From the NCBI RefSeq assembly GCF_007827815.1, contig NZ_VITH01000001.1, forward strand, positions 372,001-436,000: a stretch of DNA of 64,000 nt, written 5' to 3'. The position numbers and the translations under genes are program-made. The notes under the pieces are model-generated. The model made no database searches, was not told where the DNA came from, and saw only the letters and a program-made list of their open reading frames with translations. The first letter of the stretch is position 1; each line of letters begins with the position of its first letter. This document shows positions 9,161 through 17,547 of the stretch, piece by piece. Source of the DNA: Azospirillum brasilense. GTDB taxonomy: Bacteria > Pseudomonadota > Alphaproteobacteria > Azospirillales > Azospirillaceae.

Positions 9161-9341
9161 CCGCGGACCACCGATCCCACACTTCCTCTGCCTGTTCCCA
9201 AATTGCGGGTGCGCCTGTTCACGGCCGGTTCGTTCCGGCTGCGGAACGGCGGTGCCAACCTCCTGTTGTCCGGACATGTGAAGTCGGCGCAGCCCGTTAT
9301 CATGGCGGCGTCCGGCGCTCCCCCGCAGATCCGGAGTCTCC
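9161..9341 (+). other. Upstream region of paoABC
   Basis: These 181 bp must hold the paoABC promoter. A good sigma70 pair was not found: TTGTCC near 9264 and TTATCA near 9299 are too far apart. No operator palindrome stands out. Confidence 0.25.
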
Positions 9342-9878
9342 ATGGCACCGCTCAAGGCCAGCCCGCGCCCGGCCGTCGTCCCGCCGCCCGCGCCGATTCC
9401 CGTCACATTGACCGTCAACGGGGTGGAGCGGACGCTCCATCTCGCTCCCTGGACGACCCTGCTCGACGCGCTGCGCCTGCATCTCGAGCTGACCGGCACC
9501 AAGAAAGGCTGCGACCATGGCCAGTGCGGGGCCTGCACCGTGCTTGTGGACGGGCGGCGCATCAACGCCTGCCTGACGCTGGCGGCGATGCAGGACGGCC
9601 GCAAGGTCACCACCATCGAGGGGTTGACCACCGGCGACTCGCTCCACCCGCTTCAGGACGCCTTCATCGAGCATGACGCCTTCCAGTGCGGCTACTGCAC
9701 GCCGGGCCAGATCTGTTCGGCCGCCGGGCTGATCGCCGAAGGCAAGGCCACCACCGACGATGAGATCCGCGAGTTGATGAGCGGCAACCTGTGCCGCTGC
9801 GGGGCCTATCCCAACATCGTCGCGGCGATCCGGCAGGCCATGACCATCGCCGGCCCGAAGGCGGAGGGCGCGCCATGA
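9342..9878 (+). CDS. paoA: 2Fe-2S subunit of a molybdenum hydroxylase (PaoA-type)
   Basis: This subunit carries electrons from the molybdenum site to the FAD subunit. In 178 residues it has both ferredoxin clusters of the xanthine oxidase family: C57, C62, C65 and C77 for the plant-type [2Fe-2S], and C116, C119, C151 and C153 (GYCTPGQ and GNLCRCGAYPNI) for the second. E. coli PaoA has a Tat signal; here the N-terminus is short and proline rich without twin arginines, so the complex is probably cytoplasmic. Its stop overlaps the paoB start (ATGA). Confidence 0.92.
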   Translation: MAPLKASPRPAVVPPPAPIPVTLTVNGVERTLHLAPWTTLLDALRLHLELTGTKKGCDHGQCGACTVLVDGRRINACLTLAAMQDGRKVTTIEGLTTGDSLHPLQDAFIEHDAFQCGYCTPGQICSAAGLIAEGKATTDDEIRELMSGNLCRCGAYPNIVAAIRQAMTIAGPKAEGAP

Positions 9879-10873
9879 GGTCCTTCACCTACGCCCGGGC
9901 CGACAGCGCGGCGGACGCCGTCGGGCGAGCCGGCGCCTCCGGGACGGCCTTCGTCGCCGGAGGAACCAACCTGCTCGACCTGATGAAGGCCGACGTGGCC
10001 CGGCCGGGCGGGCTGATCGACATTTCCCGCCTGCCGCTGGACCGGATCGAGGAGACGGCGGGGGGCGGCCTGCGGCTGGGCGCGCTGGCCCGCAACGCCG
10101 ACACCGCCTACGACGAGCGCGTGCAGACCCGCTACCCCATGCTGTCCAAGGCGATCCTCGCCGGGGCCTCGGCGCAGCTCCGCAACATGGCGACCAACGG
10201 CGGCAACCTTCTGCAGCGGACCCGCTGCTACTACTTCTACGACACGGCCACCCCCTGCAACAAACGGGAGCCGGGGTCGGGTTGCGGCGCAATCGGCGGG
10301 GTAAACCGCATCCACGCCATCCTGGGCGCCAGTGACCAGTGCATCGCGGTTCACCCATCCGACCTCTGCGTCGCTTTGGCCGCCCTCGACGCGGTCGTCC
10401 AAGTGCGTGGGCCGGACGGCGAGCGCAGCATCCCCTTCGCCGAGTTCCACCGCCTGCCCGGCGACCGGCCGGAGATCGACACGACCCTGCGGCCGGGCGA
10501 CCTCGTGACGTCCATCGACCTGCCGGCCAAGGGCTTCGCCGAGCATTCGACCTATCTGAAAATCCGCGACCGCGCCTCCTACGCCTTCGCGCTGGTGTCG
10601 GTGGCGGCGGGACTGGAGCTGGATGGCGGCACCGTCCGCGACGCCCGTCTGGCGCTGGGCGGGGTTGCCCACAAGCCCTGGCGCGACCCGGAGGCCGAAG
10701 CCGCCCTCATCGGCAAGCCCGCCGCGCCCGACAGCTTCCGCGCCGCCGCGCGCGTTCTGCTGCGCGACGCCAAGGGGCACGAGCACAACAGCTTCAAGAT
10801 CGAACTCGCCGAGCGCGCCATCGTCCGCGCCTTGAGCGAAGCCGCCGACCGCAAGGGAGCGTCCCACCCATGA
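9875..10873 (+). CDS. paoB: FAD subunit of a molybdenum hydroxylase (PaoB-type, with 4Fe-4S insert)
   Basis: A 332-residue FAD-binding subunit of the CODH/xanthine dehydrogenase medium-chain family. The flavin pyrophosphate motif FVAGGTNL lies at 26-33 and the second flavin motif ATNGGNLLQRTRC at 106-118. Between 118 and 156 is the insertion known from E. coli PaoB, with C118, C128, C137 and C156 placed to hold an extra [4Fe-4S] cluster. This marks the complex as the Pao/4-hydroxybenzoyl-CoA-reductase-like type rather than plain xanthine dehydrogenase. ATG 9875 overlaps paoA and the stop overlaps paoC, each by 4 bp. Confidence 0.92.
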   Translation: MRSFTYARADSAADAVGRAGASGTAFVAGGTNLLDLMKADVARPGGLIDISRLPLDRIEETAGGGLRLGALARNADTAYDERVQTRYPMLSKAILAGASAQLRNMATNGGNLLQRTRCYYFYDTATPCNKREPGSGCGAIGGVNRIHAILGASDQCIAVHPSDLCVALAALDAVVQVRGPDGERSIPFAEFHRLPGDRPEIDTTLRPGDLVTSIDLPAKGFAEHSTYLKIRDRASYAFALVSVAAGLELDGGTVRDARLALGGVAHKPWRDPEAEAALIGKPAAPDSFRAAARVLLRDAKGHEHNSFKIELAERAIVRALSEAADRKGASHP

Positions 10874-13146
10874 CCGCCATTCCCAGCATTCCCGGCTTCC
10901 TGAAGGAGCCCAACGGCCCGATCGGTAAGCCCGTCAGCCGGGTGGACGGACGCAAGAAAGTGACCGGCGACGCCCACTACGCGGCCGAGTTCACCCTGCC
11001 GGACCTCGCCCACGGCTACATCGTCTCCAGTGCCATCGCGCGTGGTCGGATCACCCGGATCGATGCGTCCGCGGCGCTGGCCCTGCCCGGCGTCATCCAC
11101 GTTTTCACCCACGAGAACCGGCCGAGCCTCGCTTGGTTCGACCGCAAATGGAAGGACGACGACGCGCCCAAGGGATCGCCCTTCCGCCCGCTCTACGACG
11201 CGGAAATCCACCACGCGCTCCAGCCGGTGGCGCTGGTGATCGCCGAGAGCTTCGAGCTGGCCCGCTACGCCGCCCGCCTCGTCCACATCGAGTATGAGGC
11301 GGCTCCCCACCAGACCGACCTGCGCGCCAACCGCGCGAACACCTTCACCCCCGGTAAGGACAAGGGCGGTTTCGAGCCCCCGCCGAAGCCCCGCGGCAAC
11401 CCGGAGCAGGCCTTCCTGGACTCGCCCGTCCAGGTGGACGCGGAGTTCACCCAGGCGGCGGAATACCACAACCCGATGGAGATGCACGCCACCACCGTCC
11501 TGCACCACGACGACGGCACGCTGACCGTCCACGACAAGACCCAGGGCGCGCAGAACTGCCACACCTACATCTGCAACGTCTTCGGCTTGTCCAAATCCGC
11601 CGTGCGGGTGATGTCGCCCTTCGTCGGCGGCGCCTTCGGCTCCGGTTTGCGGCCGCAGCATCAGCTCTTCATGGCCATGCTGGCGGCGACGCAGTTGAAA
11701 CGCTCCATCCGGGTGGAGCTGTCGCGTCCGCAGATGTTCAGCTTCGGCCACCGGCCCGAAACCATCCAGCGGGTGGCGCTGGGCGCCGAGCGCGACGGCA
11801 CGCTGCGGGCGCTGATCCACGAGGCCGTGCAGGAAAGCTCCCAAAACGAGAACTATGTGGAGATCGTCGTCAACTGGTCGGGGCAGCAATACGCCTGCGA
11901 CAACGTCCGCCTGGACTACAAACTGACGCGGCTGGACGTGCACACGCCGCTGGACCAGCGCGCGCCGGGGGCGGCGACCGGCGTCCCGGCCCTGGAAATC
12001 GCCATGGACGAGTTGGCCTTCAAGCTCGGCATGGACCCGCTGGAGCTTCGCCTGAAGAACTACGCGGAGACCGACCCCAACACCGGCACCCCCTTCTCCA
12101 GCAAGGAGCTGCGCGCCTGCTTCCGGCAGGGGGCGGAGCGGTTCGGCTGGGCGAAGCGCAGCCCCGCGCCGCGCTCCATGCGCGAGGGGCGGGAGTTGAT
12201 CGGCTGGGGCATGGCGGCGGGGGTGTGGGACGCCATGCAGGGGCAGGCCGCCGCCAAGGCGGTGCTGGGCGTCGACGGCAAGCTGGTGGTGTCCAGCGCC
12301 ACCGCCGACATCGGCACCGGCACCTACACCGTCATGACGCAGATCGCCGCCGACGTTCTGGGCCTGCCGATCGAGGAGGTGACCTTCTGCCTGGGCGATT
12401 CCTCGCTGCCCACCGCCCCCATCGAGGGCGGGTCCTGGACGGTCTCCACCGTCGGGTCGGCGGTGAAGGCGGTGTGCGACCGGGTGCGCTCACAGCTGTT
12501 CACGCTGGCCGGCAAGCTTGAGGACAACCCGCTGAAGGGCGTGGCGGAGGCGGATGTGCTTTTTGCCGATGGCCATCTGATCGTCCGGGACGACCGGTCG
12601 CGGCGGCTGTCCATCACCGACGTGATGCGCGGCTCCGGCACCCTCAGCATCGAGGAGGAGGCGCGCGCCCTGCCCTATCTGCTCGCGCGGGCACGGCACA
12701 CCTTCGCCACCCATTCCGCCGTCTTCGTGGAGGTCCGGGTGGATGAGGATCTCGGCACCATCCGGGTGGCCCGCGTGGTCAGCGCCATCGCCGCCGGGCG
12801 CATCATCAACCCCAAGACGGCGCGCAGCCAGATTCAAGGCGCCGTGGTCTGGGGCATCGGCATGGGTCTGGAGGAGGAGGCCTTCACGGACCACCGGCTG
12901 GGCCGGGTGATGAACCACGATTACGCGGAGTACCATGTCCCTGTGAACGCCGACGTGCCGGACATCGACGTGCTGTTCGTCGAGGAGCACGACGACATGG
13001 TCAACGCGCTGGGCGCCAAGGGGGTCGGCGAGATCGGCATCGTCGGCGTTCCCGCCGCCATTGCCAACGCCATCCACCACGCGACCGGCGTGCGCGTGCG
13101 CGATTTCCCGATCACGTTGGACAAGGTGCTGGCGGGGCTGCGCTGA
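10870..13146 (+). CDS. paoC: Molybdenum-cofactor subunit of an aldehyde oxidoreductase (PaoC-type)
   Basis: The catalytic subunit, 758 residues, binds molybdopterin cytosine dinucleotide and oxidises aldehydes to acids or hydroxylates aromatic heterocycles. Visible Moco features are GGAFGSG around 258, the GQGAAAKAV-like stretch near 455 and the catalytic base E721 in GAKGVGEIGIVG. Size and gene order small-medium-large match E. coli paoABC. The ATG overlaps the paoB stop. It depends on Moco synthesis; moeA lies 21 kb away. A paoD-like chaperone gene is not adjacent. The substrate cannot be read from sequence. Confidence 0.93.
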   Translation: MTAIPSIPGFLKEPNGPIGKPVSRVDGRKKVTGDAHYAAEFTLPDLAHGYIVSSAIARGRITRIDASAALALPGVIHVFTHENRPSLAWFDRKWKDDDAPKGSPFRPLYDAEIHHALQPVALVIAESFELARYAARLVHIEYEAAPHQTDLRANRANTFTPGKDKGGFEPPPKPRGNPEQAFLDSPVQVDAEFTQAAEYHNPMEMHATTVLHHDDGTLTVHDKTQGAQNCHTYICNVFGLSKSAVRVMSPFVGGAFGSGLRPQHQLFMAMLAATQLKRSIRVELSRPQMFSFGHRPETIQRVALGAERDGTLRALIHEAVQESSQNENYVEIVVNWSGQQYACDNVRLDYKLTRLDVHTPLDQRAPGAATGVPALEIAMDELAFKLGMDPLELRLKNYAETDPNTGTPFSSKELRACFRQGAERFGWAKRSPAPRSMREGRELIGWGMAAGVWDAMQGQAAAKAVLGVDGKLVVSSATADIGTGTYTVMTQIAADVLGLPIEEVTFCLGDSSLPTAPIEGGSWTVSTVGSAVKAVCDRVRSQLFTLAGKLEDNPLKGVAEADVLFADGHLIVRDDRSRRLSITDVMRGSGTLSIEEEARALPYLLARARHTFATHSAVFVEVRVDEDLGTIRVARVVSAIAAGRIINPKTARSQIQGAVVWGIGMGLEEEAFTDHRLGRVMNHDYAEYHVPVNADVPDIDVLFVEEHDDMVNALGAKGVGEIGIVGVPAAIANAIHHATGVRVRDFPITLDKVLAGLR

Positions 13147-13163
13147 CCGGATTGGGTGGTCGC

Positions 13164-13256
13164 GACGGGCTCCCACCCAATCCCCCCCGCTGACGCAGGG
13201 GAGGGCTTTTCTCCTCCCCCTGCGATAGCGGGGGGAGGCCGGGAGGGGGGCCCTAC
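13164..13256. repeat. GC-rich extragenic inverted repeat, family A
   Basis: Between convergent paoC and ahpF. It starts with CGCGACGGGCTCCCACCC and ends with TGCGATAGCGGGGGGAGG then GGGAGGGGGG. The copy at 47061-47162 shares the GGTCGCGACGGGC end and the CCCTGC-ATAGCGGGGG core, in the opposite orientation. Each copy can fold into a long imperfect hairpin and may serve as a bidirectional terminator. Confidence 0.65.
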
Positions 13257-13282
13257 ACGACCACCTCCCGTACCACTCCCCC

Positions 13283-14863
13283 TTACGCCGCCGCGACGGC
13301 CTCGACCGGCGCCATGCGGATCAGATAGTCGAAGGCCGACAGGGCGGCCTTCGAGCCCTCGCCCATGGCGATGATGATCTGCTTGTAGGGCACCGTCGTC
13401 GCGTCGCCCGCCGCGAAGACGCCGGGGATGGAGGTCTGGCCGCGGGCGTCCACCTCGATCTCGCCGCGCGGGCTCAGCGCCACCGAGCCCTTCAGCCATT
13501 CGGTGTTGGGCACGAGGCCGATCTGCACGAAGATGCCTTCCAGATCGATCCGGTGCACCTCGCCGGTGTTGCGGTTCTTGTAGCTGAGGCCGGTCACCTT
13601 GGTGCCGTCGCCATGCACCTCGGTCGTCAGGCCCGAGGTGATGACGCGCACGTTGGGCAGGCTGCGCAGCTTGCGCTGGAGCACCTCGTCGGCGCGGAGC
13701 TGGCTGTCGAACTCGATCAGCGTCACCTCGGCGACGATGCCAGCCAGATCGATGGCCGCTTCCACGCCGGAGTTGCCGCCGCCGATGACCGACACGCGCT
13801 TGCCCTTGAACAGGGGGCCGTCGCAGTGCGGGCAGTAGGCCACGCCCTTGTTGCGGTACTCGTCCTCGCCGGGGACGCCCATCTGCCGCCAGCGGGCGCC
13901 GGTCGACAGGATCACCGTCTTCGACTTCAGCGAGGCGCCGTTGGCGAGCTGGACCTCGATCAGGCCGCCCGGCCCCTCGGCGGGGATCAGCTTTTCCGCC
14001 CGCTGCAGGTTCATCACGTCGACCTCATACTCCTTGACGTGCTGCTCCAGCGCGGTGGCCAGCTTCGGCCCCTCGGTGTGGGAGACGGAGATGAAGTTCT
14101 CGATGGCCATGGTGTCGAGCACCTGACCGCCGAAGCGCTCCGCCGCAACGCCGGTGCGGATGCCCTTGCGCGCCGCGTAGATCGCCGCCGCGGCGCCGGC
14201 CGGGCCGCCGCCGATCACCAGCACGTCGAAGGCGTCCTTGGCCTTGATCTTCTCGGCGTCGCGCTGCGAGGCGCCGGTGTCGATCTTGGCGAGGATCTGC
14301 TCCAGCCCCATGCGGCCCTGTCCGAACGGCTCGCCGTTCAGGAAGATGGACGGCACGGCCATGATCTTGCGCGAGTCGACCTCCTGCTGGAACAGCGCGC
14401 CGTCGATGGCGACATGCTTGATCCGCGGGTTCAGGACGCTCATCAGGTTCAGGGCCTGCACCACGTCGGGGCAGTTCTGGCAGGACAGCGAGAAGTAGGT
14501 CTCGAAGCGATACTCACCCTCCAGCGCCTTCACCTGCTCGATGACCTCCGCCGACTCCTTGGAGGGGTGGCCGCCGACCTGCAGCAGGGCGAGGATGAGG
14601 GAATTGAATTCATGGCCCATCGGCAGGCCGGCGAAGCGGACGCCGATGTCGGTGCCGGTGCGCTTGATCGCGAAGGAGGGCTTGCGCGCGTCGTCGTCGG
14701 TGCGGACGAAGGTGATCTTGTCCGACAGGGACGCGATGTCCTGCAGCAGAGCCTGCATGTCCTGCGACTTGGCGCCGTCGTCCAGGGAGGCGGCCAGTTC
14801 GATGGGCTGCGTGATCTTATCGAAATAGGCCTTGAGCTGGCCTTTGACGTTGCTATCCAACAC
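13283..14863 (-). CDS. ahpF: Alkyl hydroperoxide reductase flavoprotein subunit
   Basis: AhpF moves electrons from NADH through FAD and two disulfide centres to AhpC, which reduces peroxides. The 526-residue protein has an N-terminal thioredoxin-like double domain with CQNC (in LSCQNCPD, near 128-133), then a thioredoxin-reductase-like part with [10 protein letters not shown], the redox pair in YCPHCDGP and the NAD motif [10 protein letters not shown]. The best start is GTG at 14863, giving [10 protein letters not shown] as in E. coli, with GGGAG 10 bases ahead; upstream ATG 14971 would add a non-homologous tail. It lies 231 bp after ahpC. Confidence 0.95.
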   Translation of the reverse strand: MLDSNVKGQLKAYFDKITQPIELAASLDDGAKSQDMQALLQDIASLSDKITFVRTDDDARKPSFAIKRTGTDIGVRFAGLPMGHEFNSLILALLQVGGHPSKESAEVIEQVKALEGEYRFETYFSLSCQNCPDVVQALNLMSVLNPRIKHVAIDGALFQQEVDSRKIMAVPSIFLNGEPFGQGRMGLEQILAKIDTGASQRDAEKIKAKDAFDVLVIGGGPAGAAAAIYAARKGIRTGVAAERFGGQVLDTMAIENFISVSHTEGPKLATALEQHVKEYEVDVMNLQRAEKLIPAEGPGGLIEVQLANGASLKSKTVILSTGARWRQMGVPGEDEYRNKGVAYCPHCDGPLFKGKRVSVIGGGNSGVEAAIDLAGIVAEVTLIEFDSQLRADEVLQRKLRSLPNVRVITSGLTTEVHGDGTKVTGLSYKNRNTGEVHRIDLEGIFVQIGLVPNTEWLKGSVALSPRGEIEVDARGQTSIPGVFAAGDATTVPYKQIIIAMGEGSKAALSAFDYLIRMAPVEAVAAA

Positions 14864-14979
14864 GGCGAGGGCTCCCGAAAGTGGTTTTTCGAAGCGAGCC
14901 CGGTGGCGCCAGGGCGGGTCCGGGCAGCAGAGTGTCTTTGAACAGACTTTTTTTGAACGGATGAAGGCCACTCGTGATC

Positions 14980-15065
14980 CGGGCCCGGAATCGATCCGGG
15001 CCCGAAACCGTGGCGCCGCGGCCAGCGTGGCCGCGGCCGAACCGTCCGGCCGCGGTAGCGGCCGG
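14980..15065. promoter_or_regulatory. Three tandem perfect hairpins between ahpC and ahpF
   Basis: Three perfect stems follow one another: CGGGCCCGGA/TCCGGGCCCG (14980-15004, 5-base loop), GCCGCGGCCA/TGGCCGCGGC (15015-15037, 3-base loop) and CCGGCCGC/GCGGCCGG (15046-15065, 4-base loop). On the transcribed (minus) strand no U-run follows, so they are not plain rho-independent terminators. They would block 3' exonucleases or slow RNA polymerase, giving more ahpC than ahpF message. Confidence 0.6.
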
Positions 15066-15094
15066 CGGTTCCCAGAGGATCAAGCCGGGGAGGC

Positions 15095-15658
15095 TTAGAT
15101 CTTGCCGACGAGGTCGAGCGACGGGGCGAGCGTCTTCTCACCCTCTTCCCACTTGGCCGGGCAGACCTCGCCCGGATGCGAGGCGACGTACTGGGCGGCC
15201 TTCACCTTGCGGAGCAGCTCGCGGGCGTCGCGGCCGATGCCGCCGGCGGTGATCTCGACGATCTGGATCTTGCCGTCCGGGTCGACGACGAAGGTGCCGC
15301 GGTCGGCGAGGCCCTTCTCCTCGATCAGGATCTCGAAGTTGCGGCAGATCGTGGCGGTCGGGTCGCCGACCATGGTGTACTCGATCTTGCCGATGGCCGG
15401 CGAGGTGTCGTGCCAGGCCTTGTGGCAGAAGTGGGTGTCGGTCGAAACGCTGTAGATCTCAACGCCGAGCTTCTGGAACTCGCTGTAGTTATCGGCCAGG
15501 TCTTCCAGCTCGGTCGGGCACACGAAGGTGAAGTCCGCCGGGTAGAAGAAGACAACCGACCACTTGCCCTTCAGGTCGGCGTCGCTGACGTCGATGAACT
15601 TGCCGCCCTTGAAAGCGGTCGCCTTGAACGGCTTAATCTCGGTGTTGATCAAGGACAT
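15095..15658 (-). CDS. ahpC: Alkyl hydroperoxide reductase peroxidase subunit (2-Cys peroxiredoxin)
   Basis: AhpC reduces hydrogen peroxide, organic peroxides and peroxynitrite in the cytoplasm. The 187-residue protein equals the E. coli length and begins [11 protein letters not shown]. The peroxidatic cysteine is in [10 protein letters not shown] (about C47) and the resolving cysteine in [10 protein letters not shown] (about C166). It is the first gene of an ahpC-ahpF unit and is divergent from oxyR, so it is almost surely induced by peroxide through OxyR. The start at 15658 is preferred to the TTG/other starts further upstream because of the conserved N-terminus. Confidence 0.97.
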   Translation of the reverse strand: MSLINTEIKPFKATAFKGGKFIDVSDADLKGKWSVVFFYPADFTFVCPTELEDLADNYSEFQKLGVEIYSVSTDTHFCHKAWHDTSPAIGKIEYTMVGDPTATICRNFEILIEEKGLADRGTFVVDPDGKIQIVEITAGGIGRDARELLRKVKAAQYVASHPGEVCPAKWEEGEKTLAPSLDLVGKI

Positions 15659-15855
15659 GATTTCTCCATCAGTCTGAATGATTGGAGCAAGCGTCACTCC
15701 GGTGTCCTGCCCGCTTGGCCCCGTCTTCCCAATGGTTTCCCATATGGGCTACCGGTGCCGCGGCATCCCTGCCGGAAGTCTGCTCCCCCCTCGTTGGTCG
15801 CTTGACACCAGGGAAGTTAGGGGCAATGGGTCAGCGATGGAAGCGAAAAATACCA

Positions 15856-15870
15856 ATCGCTTTGATCGAT
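15856..15870. promoter_or_regulatory. Candidate OxyR operator
   Basis: ATCG (15856-15859), seven bases, then CGAT (15867-15870) matches the OxyR half-site geometry ATAG-N7-CTAT. A further CGAT (15876-15879) and ATTA follow toward oxyR. The site is 23 bp before the oxyR ATG and about 200 bp before ahpC, as expected for an OxyR-autoregulated divergent promoter. The match is by spacing and symmetry only. Confidence 0.4.
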
Positions 15871-15892
15871 AAAACCGATTATTGTGCAGTGC

Positions 15893-16849
15893 ATGAAGCC
15901 CCTCCCCACCTTACGTCAGCTCCACTACCTCGTCGCCGTCGTCGATCGCTGCCATTTCGGCAAGGCGGCGGAGGCGTGCCTCGTCAGCCAGTCGACGCTC
16001 AGCGCCGGCATCCAGGAGTTGGAGAATCTGCTGGGCGCCCCGCTGCTGGAGCGCACGCGGCGCACCGTCCTGCCGACCCCGCTGGGCCGCGAGATTGCCG
16101 ACCGCGCCCGCCTCGTCCTGAAGGGGGCGGAGGAGTTGGTGGACATGGCCCGCTCGGTGGAAGACCCGATGTCGGGGCCGCTCCATCTCGGCGTGATCCC
16201 GACCATCGGCCCCTTCCTGATCCCCCGCGTGATGCCGGCGCTGCGCGACAGCTTTCCCAAGCTGAAGCTGTTCCTGCGCGAGGACCAGACCGCCCGGCTG
16301 CTCGACCGGCTGGAATCGGGGGAGCTGGACGCGGCCATCCTCGCCCTGCCCTACCCCTCCGGCGACGTGGAATCCATCGACATCGCCGAAGACCGCTTCT
16401 CCGTGGTCTGCACGCCCGAGCACCGGTTGAGCGACGTCACCACGCCCCGCCCGTCCGACGTGGCGCTGGACGATCTGCTGCTGCTGGAGGACGGGCACTG
16501 CCTGCGCGACCACGCGCTGGCCGCCTGTTCCATGGAAGGGGCGCGGCAAAGCGCCGCGTTCCAGGGCACCAGCCTGCACACGCTGGTCCAGATGGTCGCC
16601 AACGGGCTGGGGGTGACGCTGCTGCCGCAGATGGCGCTCGACTCGGGGATTCTGCGCGGTTTGGATGTGGTGGTCCGCCCGCTGGGCGGGGAGCGGCCGT
16701 TCCGTCGGATCGGGCTGGTCTGGCGCCGCACCTCCGGCCGCAAGGAAACCTTCCGGCAACTCGCCGCCGCCCTGAAGACGGAGATGTCCCGCGACAGCGG
16801 TCCGCAGGCCCCCGCCAACGGCGACGCCAGCGTGCGGACCGCCGCCTGA
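15893..16849 (+). CDS. oxyR: Peroxide-sensing LysR-family activator OxyR
   Basis: A 318-residue LysR regulator. The winged helix-turn-helix covers residues 5-65 (HFGKAAEACLVSQSTLSAGI). The effector domain has the OxyR signature LLEDGHCLRDHALAAC with C203 and C212, the same nine-residue spacing as the peroxide-sensing C199/C208 pair of E. coli. MSGPLHLGVIPTIGPFLIP and ATSL-like QGTSLHTLVQMVANG also match OxyR. ATG 15893 is preferred; GTG 15884 is possible. It is divergent from ahpC and is expected to activate it when oxidised. Confidence 0.95.
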   Translation: MKPLPTLRQLHYLVAVVDRCHFGKAAEACLVSQSTLSAGIQELENLLGAPLLERTRRTVLPTPLGREIADRARLVLKGAEELVDMARSVEDPMSGPLHLGVIPTIGPFLIPRVMPALRDSFPKLKLFLREDQTARLLDRLESGELDAAILALPYPSGDVESIDIAEDRFSVVCTPEHRLSDVTTPRPSDVALDDLLLLEDGHCLRDHALAACSMEGARQSAAFQGTSLHTLVQMVANGLGVTLLPQMALDSGILRGLDVVVRPLGGERPFRRIGLVWRRTSGRKETFRQLAAALKTEMSRDSGPQAPANGDASVRTAA

Positions 16850-16888
16850 TCCAGGGCCAGAGAACGCCAGAATCAGAGAACGCCGGAA

Positions 16889-17500
16889 TCAGAAGACGTA
16901 GGTCATCACGAGATACAACAGCGCCTCGCCGTCACCCACGTTGCGGTAGGCGTGGGGGGCGTCGGCGTCGAACTGGATCGTGTCGCCCTCCTCCAGCCGG
17001 TGGGTGCCGTCGCCGGTCTCGATCTCGACCACACCGCGCCCGACCAGGATGTTCTCCACGGTGCCGATGGTGTGGGCGTCGGCCCGCTCGTCGGTGCCGG
17101 GAGCGAGGCGCAGCTCGTAGAATTCGACCTGCCGCTCGCCGTGGAAGGGGAACAGCGCCCGTGAGCTGAAGCGTCCGTCGCGCGAGGCCAACGGCCGGCT
17201 GTCCGCCCGCCGGATCACCGTGGTCCCACCGCTGCCCCCACTGCTGAGCAGGCTGGAGAAGGGCACGTCGAGCGCGCGGGCGATGGTCCACAGGAAGTCG
17301 ATGCTGGACGGCCCCCGCCCGGCTTCGATCGCCGTCAGCTCGGCCCGGCTGTTGCCCGACAGCTTGGCCAGCGCGTCGACGGACAGCCCCTGGCGGAGCC
17401 GGAAGTTGCGGATGTTCTCGGCGATCACGCCGGTCAGCGCGTTGGCATCGCCGTCCGCCGTCCGGGAGTCCGTGCTCCGGGGGGTCGATGTCGTGCTCAT
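16889..17500 (-). CDS. XRE-family regulator with C-terminal cupin sensor domain
   Basis: A 203-residue repressor-type protein. The N-terminal helix-turn-helix (about 25-80) has the Cro/CI pattern around LSVDALAKLSGNSRAELTAIE. The C-terminal cupin_2 domain (about 125-200) includes GTVENILVGRGVVEIETGDG and GDTIQFDADAPHAYRNVG, a small-molecule sensor. Proteins of this build usually control a neighbouring transport or amine/amino-acid catabolic gene; the sulfate-binding protein gene 47 bp downstream on the same strand, and upstream in coordinates of transcription, is the only close candidate. Ligand unknown. Confidence 0.88.
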   Translation of the reverse strand: MSTTSTPRSTDSRTADGDANALTGVIAENIRNFRLRQGLSVDALAKLSGNSRAELTAIEAGRGPSSIDFLWTIARALDVPFSSLLSSGGSGGTTVIRRADSRPLASRDGRFSSRALFPFHGERQVEFYELRLAPGTDERADAHTIGTVENILVGRGVVEIETGDGTHRLEEGDTIQFDADAPHAYRNVGDGEALLYLVMTYVF

Positions 17501-17547
17501 GGTGTTTGGCCCTCCCGTTCCATCACTGCGTGCTCTTGTCCTGGGCT

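Noticed and set aside
7478..9631. 717-codon open frame on the minus strand opposite the helical hypothetical protein and paoA
   Set aside because: It is rich in Gly, Arg, Gln and His as expected of an antisense shadow in high-GC DNA, and it overlaps paoA, which is certain.
14864..14971. N-terminal extension of AhpF from the ATG at 14971
   Set aside because: The added 36 residues have no likeness to AhpF, while GTG 14863 gives the conserved start with a good ribosome site.
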